From contig BSDZ01000042.1 of assembly GCA_030268105.1 (NCBI GenBank), forward strand, positions 248,001 through 312,000: a stretch of DNA of 64,000 bases. Reading direction: 5' to 3'. Position 1 is the stretch's first letter. Every line of letters starts with the position of its first letter. A program made the position numbers and the translations under genes. The notes under the pieces are model-generated. The model saw nothing but the letters and a program-made list of their open reading frames with translations. It did no database searches and was not told the DNA's origin. The stretch comes from Volvox africanus. Taxonomy: Eukaryota; Chlorophyta; Chlorophyceae; Chlamydomonadales; Volvocaceae. Of the stretch, positions 61,038 through 64,000 are shown piece after piece.

Positions 61038-64000
61038 CTACCGGCTTTCAGAGCGGCGCCGCTCTCGTACGCCTGCCATCTTATTGCTGCTGCTGATGTT
61101 TGCCTTCTGATTTGCCCCGGCTCCCCCCCCTTCCTCTCTTCCTCCCACCGGAAATGTTATTGCATCTGGCGATGATGCCAGGTGCGCCTGCGTCTGGCGT
61201 CTGCGGCTGAGCCCGGTGAGGAACAGCGCCCCCAGAACGAAGCCCACGTAAAAGCCTGTTAACACCGCCACATCGCGGAGGGCGTATTTAGAGGAGAGAC
61301 CCAGAGCCGTCATGAACAACTCCCCCGTCACGTCGTCCACCTTGGCGTATCCAGCTACCTGCATGCATAGGTGCATGAGTCAATGGGGTACCGGGGGATC
61401 CGGGTTTCGAAATGGATTGGGATCCCACATTTGGATCGAACGCAACCGACCATGATCTGATCACGCACTGTCATTCATTGCGTCCTCAACCCCTCAAAAC
61501 CGTACATGGTACGCATTTCGTACTGCCGAAGATTAAGTTGATATTATGCTTGCTTGCTCACACCATCTTCACAGTGATTGCCAGCCCTACACACCGCTAT
61601 CCAGAAAATTGCAGTCGCAACCGTACACTGCAAATAAAGAGTTACAAACGAAACATTTCACGGAAACTTCAAAGGTGTTGTACTTACATCAAATACAAAG
61701 TGCGTGCCTTTGACCTGATTGGCGAACAGAGTTTCAAACGCGTACGACAACGGGTTCGCGTATCGCAGCCAGGCGAGTGCTGCAGGCATTGACTTTGGAT
61801 TCACGAGGAAGCCGCCCACCATCACCCATAGCAGCAGTAGCAGATTCATAATCAAGGTTAGAGTGGCTGCAGATCCGGGGGGGGGGAACAGCAGAGGAGG
61901 AATGGAGGACGAATACAAGGCTCCGTTGTTGCGAAAGCGCTAATGATATCGAAATCGATATGAGGAGTAAGGTGGGAGGAAGAGAGGTGGGGGAGTGAAG
62001 CAGGGGCGAGCAAAAGACAACGGGGTGGCAGTCGGGTGCAGGGCGCGAGGGCGGCAGGGCTGAAAAGGCAGGGGACGACAGGCGACGACAGCCAAGACCA
62101 CACCTGACAGCAAGGGTGGCCAGCTGGCGAAGGGAGTCAGGGCAAAGCAATCGGCAAACTCCCACCACCCACCCAACCGGGCCCTTCCCCCCCAACACGA
62201 AAACCCGTCCGTCGCCTTTATATGATGCGGGCAAACGCACCGCCGCATCCGCCCACTTACGGTGCGCACGAGAATTCGCAGAATTGGCCATCGACGTGTG
62301 TAGGGTTTTTCCGGCACATCTGGTCTGACCCTACCTGCTGTGCGTGCCAGCGCTGCCACGCAGAGCGCCAGTGCGCCCACTGACGATGCGAAAGTGGCCA
62401 ACACCAGTGCAAATGAGGCGACTCGAGCTGCTCCCGGGGTGAGGCCCATCAACGGGTACAAGGCCGCCGTGTACAGGACAGCTGGCAGAGCGCGGAGCAG
62501 CAGCGCGTCCAGAACCTTACAGTAGGGTGGCGGGCCGCGGGGAAGGAAGGGGCCTGGGTGGTTGGGAGCTTGGAGGAAAGGCTAACACAGTAATTGATGG
62601 GAGCAGATTAATAACTATGGTAACTTGGGTGGGAGCCAGGTAACAGGGCAGATTCCTTTATCCAAAGACTTCAGCTGCCATAACAAGCAGGTCGACGTTT
62701 AGTGCAGGCGAACTGTGTTGCCGACGTTAAACAGGCTGTGTAACAAGCCAAAAATGAAATCATTAGACGACTTATATATTAAATCTAATGACATGATTGA
62801 ACGTGGAGAAAGCAAGAAACATATAACTGGCTGATCACGAAGAGCGGGCGCATGTGCATATGCCGACGTAGATGCGCGGGCTCCTCACACCCTACACCCC
62901 AATTATTCCACGCGGGACCCTTCTATACGACTTGACCTTACTAATAAGCTAAGGGCTCATGAACGCATTAACGACAGATCTGTCAGCTGGAATTAAATCA
63001 ATATCTATCATGACACTACAAGCCCTACCAAACACCCCACCAAAACCCCGACTGGCCTGTGGATTTACGTCGATACAGCACAGCGCGGCGTTTCAAAGCA
63101 TAACAAATCAAAGCATTGCACGGACAGCACACACGCGCCCATGCACACCTACATACACACAGAGACACACGCACCAGTCGTGGCAGCAGGTATGCCGCCG
63201 CACTGTAGTAGTGCCCCGCGACCTCCCTTGCCACCAGTGTTCGTTCCCGCATCAGGCCGTCCACTGAGGTCAGTGACGTGAAACCGAACAGACACAGACT
63301 GAAAAAGATGGCTCCTGCGGGGATGGGGGTCAGCGGCGGGGGGACCGGGGGTACGGCAATGGAAACGGCAACGGTAGGGACAACAGCAACGGCAACGGTA
63401 GCGACTGGCGCTGTGCATCACTGTATTGCAGATAGAATGTTTTTATAAGGTACAGATCAAACACCGTCTACCTTAAAACCCACATACCGTGCGTGTTTGC
63501 ATTTATGCATGTGTATGTGGATACTGAACCCCCCTCCCGCCCCCCAAACCCCATCAGGTCTCATGTCCTCGACCTCCGCCACCCACCCCACCCTTGTTGA
63601 GTGCGGGTCTCCACCCGCTCTGTACCGTGCGGTATTTGCTCTACGCCAACCCGTACCTGCAGCGTTCTGCATGCCCGTCAGGTCCTCCTTTTGGCGCAAG
63701 AAGATAAGGCCCACCACACAGCCCGCCGTCACTGCCAGGCCGCAGTGCAACAGCAGCAGCCCCGGCGTCCGCGTCGCATCCACTCCGCACCGCCAAAACA
63801 TCAGACAACAAGATTGCCACCAACGGCGCATCGCGTAAGCCATCCCGCAACCTTCCGCCGCCACCTCCGTCGCGGTGCAGGTCTTGGCGCCACCAGCGGC
63901 GGCGGCTCCTACTCCTACCACTACTCCGCCGCTGCCGCCGCCGCAAATCTCCGGTTGCCCCACCACGCTGCCGACAACGGGGCCGGCGGTGGCAGCTGTG
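61038..64000 (-). CDS. ABC transporter, subfamily G half-transporter, C-terminal membrane part (5' end outside window)
   Basis: ABCG half-transporters have an ATPase domain followed by six membrane helices and act as dimers moving lipids, sterols or xenobiotics. Only the membrane half is here. Exons (minus): 64000 or beyond to 63657, 63314-63175, 62515-62335, 61866-61688, 61358-61038, all joining in phase. The order fits the family: RRWWQSCCLMFWRCGVDATR (pre-TM1 helix), LAVTAGCVVGLIFLRQK (TM1), AIFFSLCLFGFTSLTSVDGL (TM2), LMRERTLVAREVAGHYYSAA with AYLLPRL, YPLMGLTPGAARVASFALVL, TLIMNLLLLLWVMVGGFLVN, and the WLRYANPLSYAFETLFANQ signature with the external loop and last helix. The tail is Gly/Ser- and Arg-rich. 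Upstream of the first helix is an Ala/Gly-rich segment that runs to the edge. The ATPase motifs lie outside the window, so the orthologue cannot be named. Confidence 0.88.

Noticed and set aside
1..64000. CRISPR arrays, operons, ribosome binding sites, prophage or insertion sequences
   Set aside because: The window is eukaryotic, with spliced genes throughout. The short tandem arrays have no spacer structure.

Overview
The window is nuclear DNA from an intron-rich eukaryote, most probably a chlorophyte green alga of the volvocine type (inference). The reasons are many short phase-compatible exons, a high share of GTGAG/GTGCG 5' splice sites, coding exons full of Gln, Ala and Ser/Gly homopolymers, a plant-type methionyl-tRNA synthetase with a C-terminal EMAPII module, and an EDS5/DTX-like MATE transporter. 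Base composition looks intermediate in GC. I see no bacterial, organellar or viral features. Gene models were built by hand from reading frame, splice sites and phase. Where exon phases close across a whole gene (methionyl-tRNA synthetase, prohibitin 2, cystatin, F-box/LRR protein) I am confident. Unresolved junctions are stated.

Layout, left to right. Positions 1-141 hold a near-identical copy of the last exon of the F-box/LRR gene found at 40 kb. The methionyl-tRNA synthetase gene fills 1.5-11.6 kb on the minus strand in 19 exons and is arranged head-to-head with prohibitin 2 (11.8-16.3 kb, plus, 9 exons). Two coiled-coil genes lie on the minus strand at 17.5-19.3 kb (single-pass membrane protein) and about 20.1-24.1 kb, with a tRNA-His gene between them. 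A secreted cystatin gene lies at 26.5-27.3 kb (minus). A second head-to-head pair follows: the RNase P/MRP subunit p30 gene (29.3-32.7 kb, minus) and a KANSL3/TEX30-type alpha/beta-hydrolase-fold protein with a Gln-rich tail (33.1-37.0 kb, plus). A 14-exon F-box/leucine-rich-repeat gene occupies 40.0-50.0 kb (minus). A large inverted-repeat (foldback) element with a purine-rich core lies at 51.5-53.6 kb. It is followed by a plastid-type MATE efflux transporter (53.8-58.6 kb, plus) and the 3' half of an ABCG half-transporter gene (61.0 kb to the right edge, minus).

The genes are mostly housekeeping: tRNA charging, tRNA processing, mitochondrial inner-membrane scaffolding, SCF-type substrate recognition and membrane transport. 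They do not form one pathway. RNase P p30, methionyl-tRNA synthetase and tRNA-His all belong to tRNA biology, but I see no sign that they are co-regulated. I found no convincing new multi-gene system. The most unusual features are the exon-limited duplication, the synthetase carrying both GST-like and EMAPII modules, the hydrolase fold lacking its nucleophile serine, and the foldback element.
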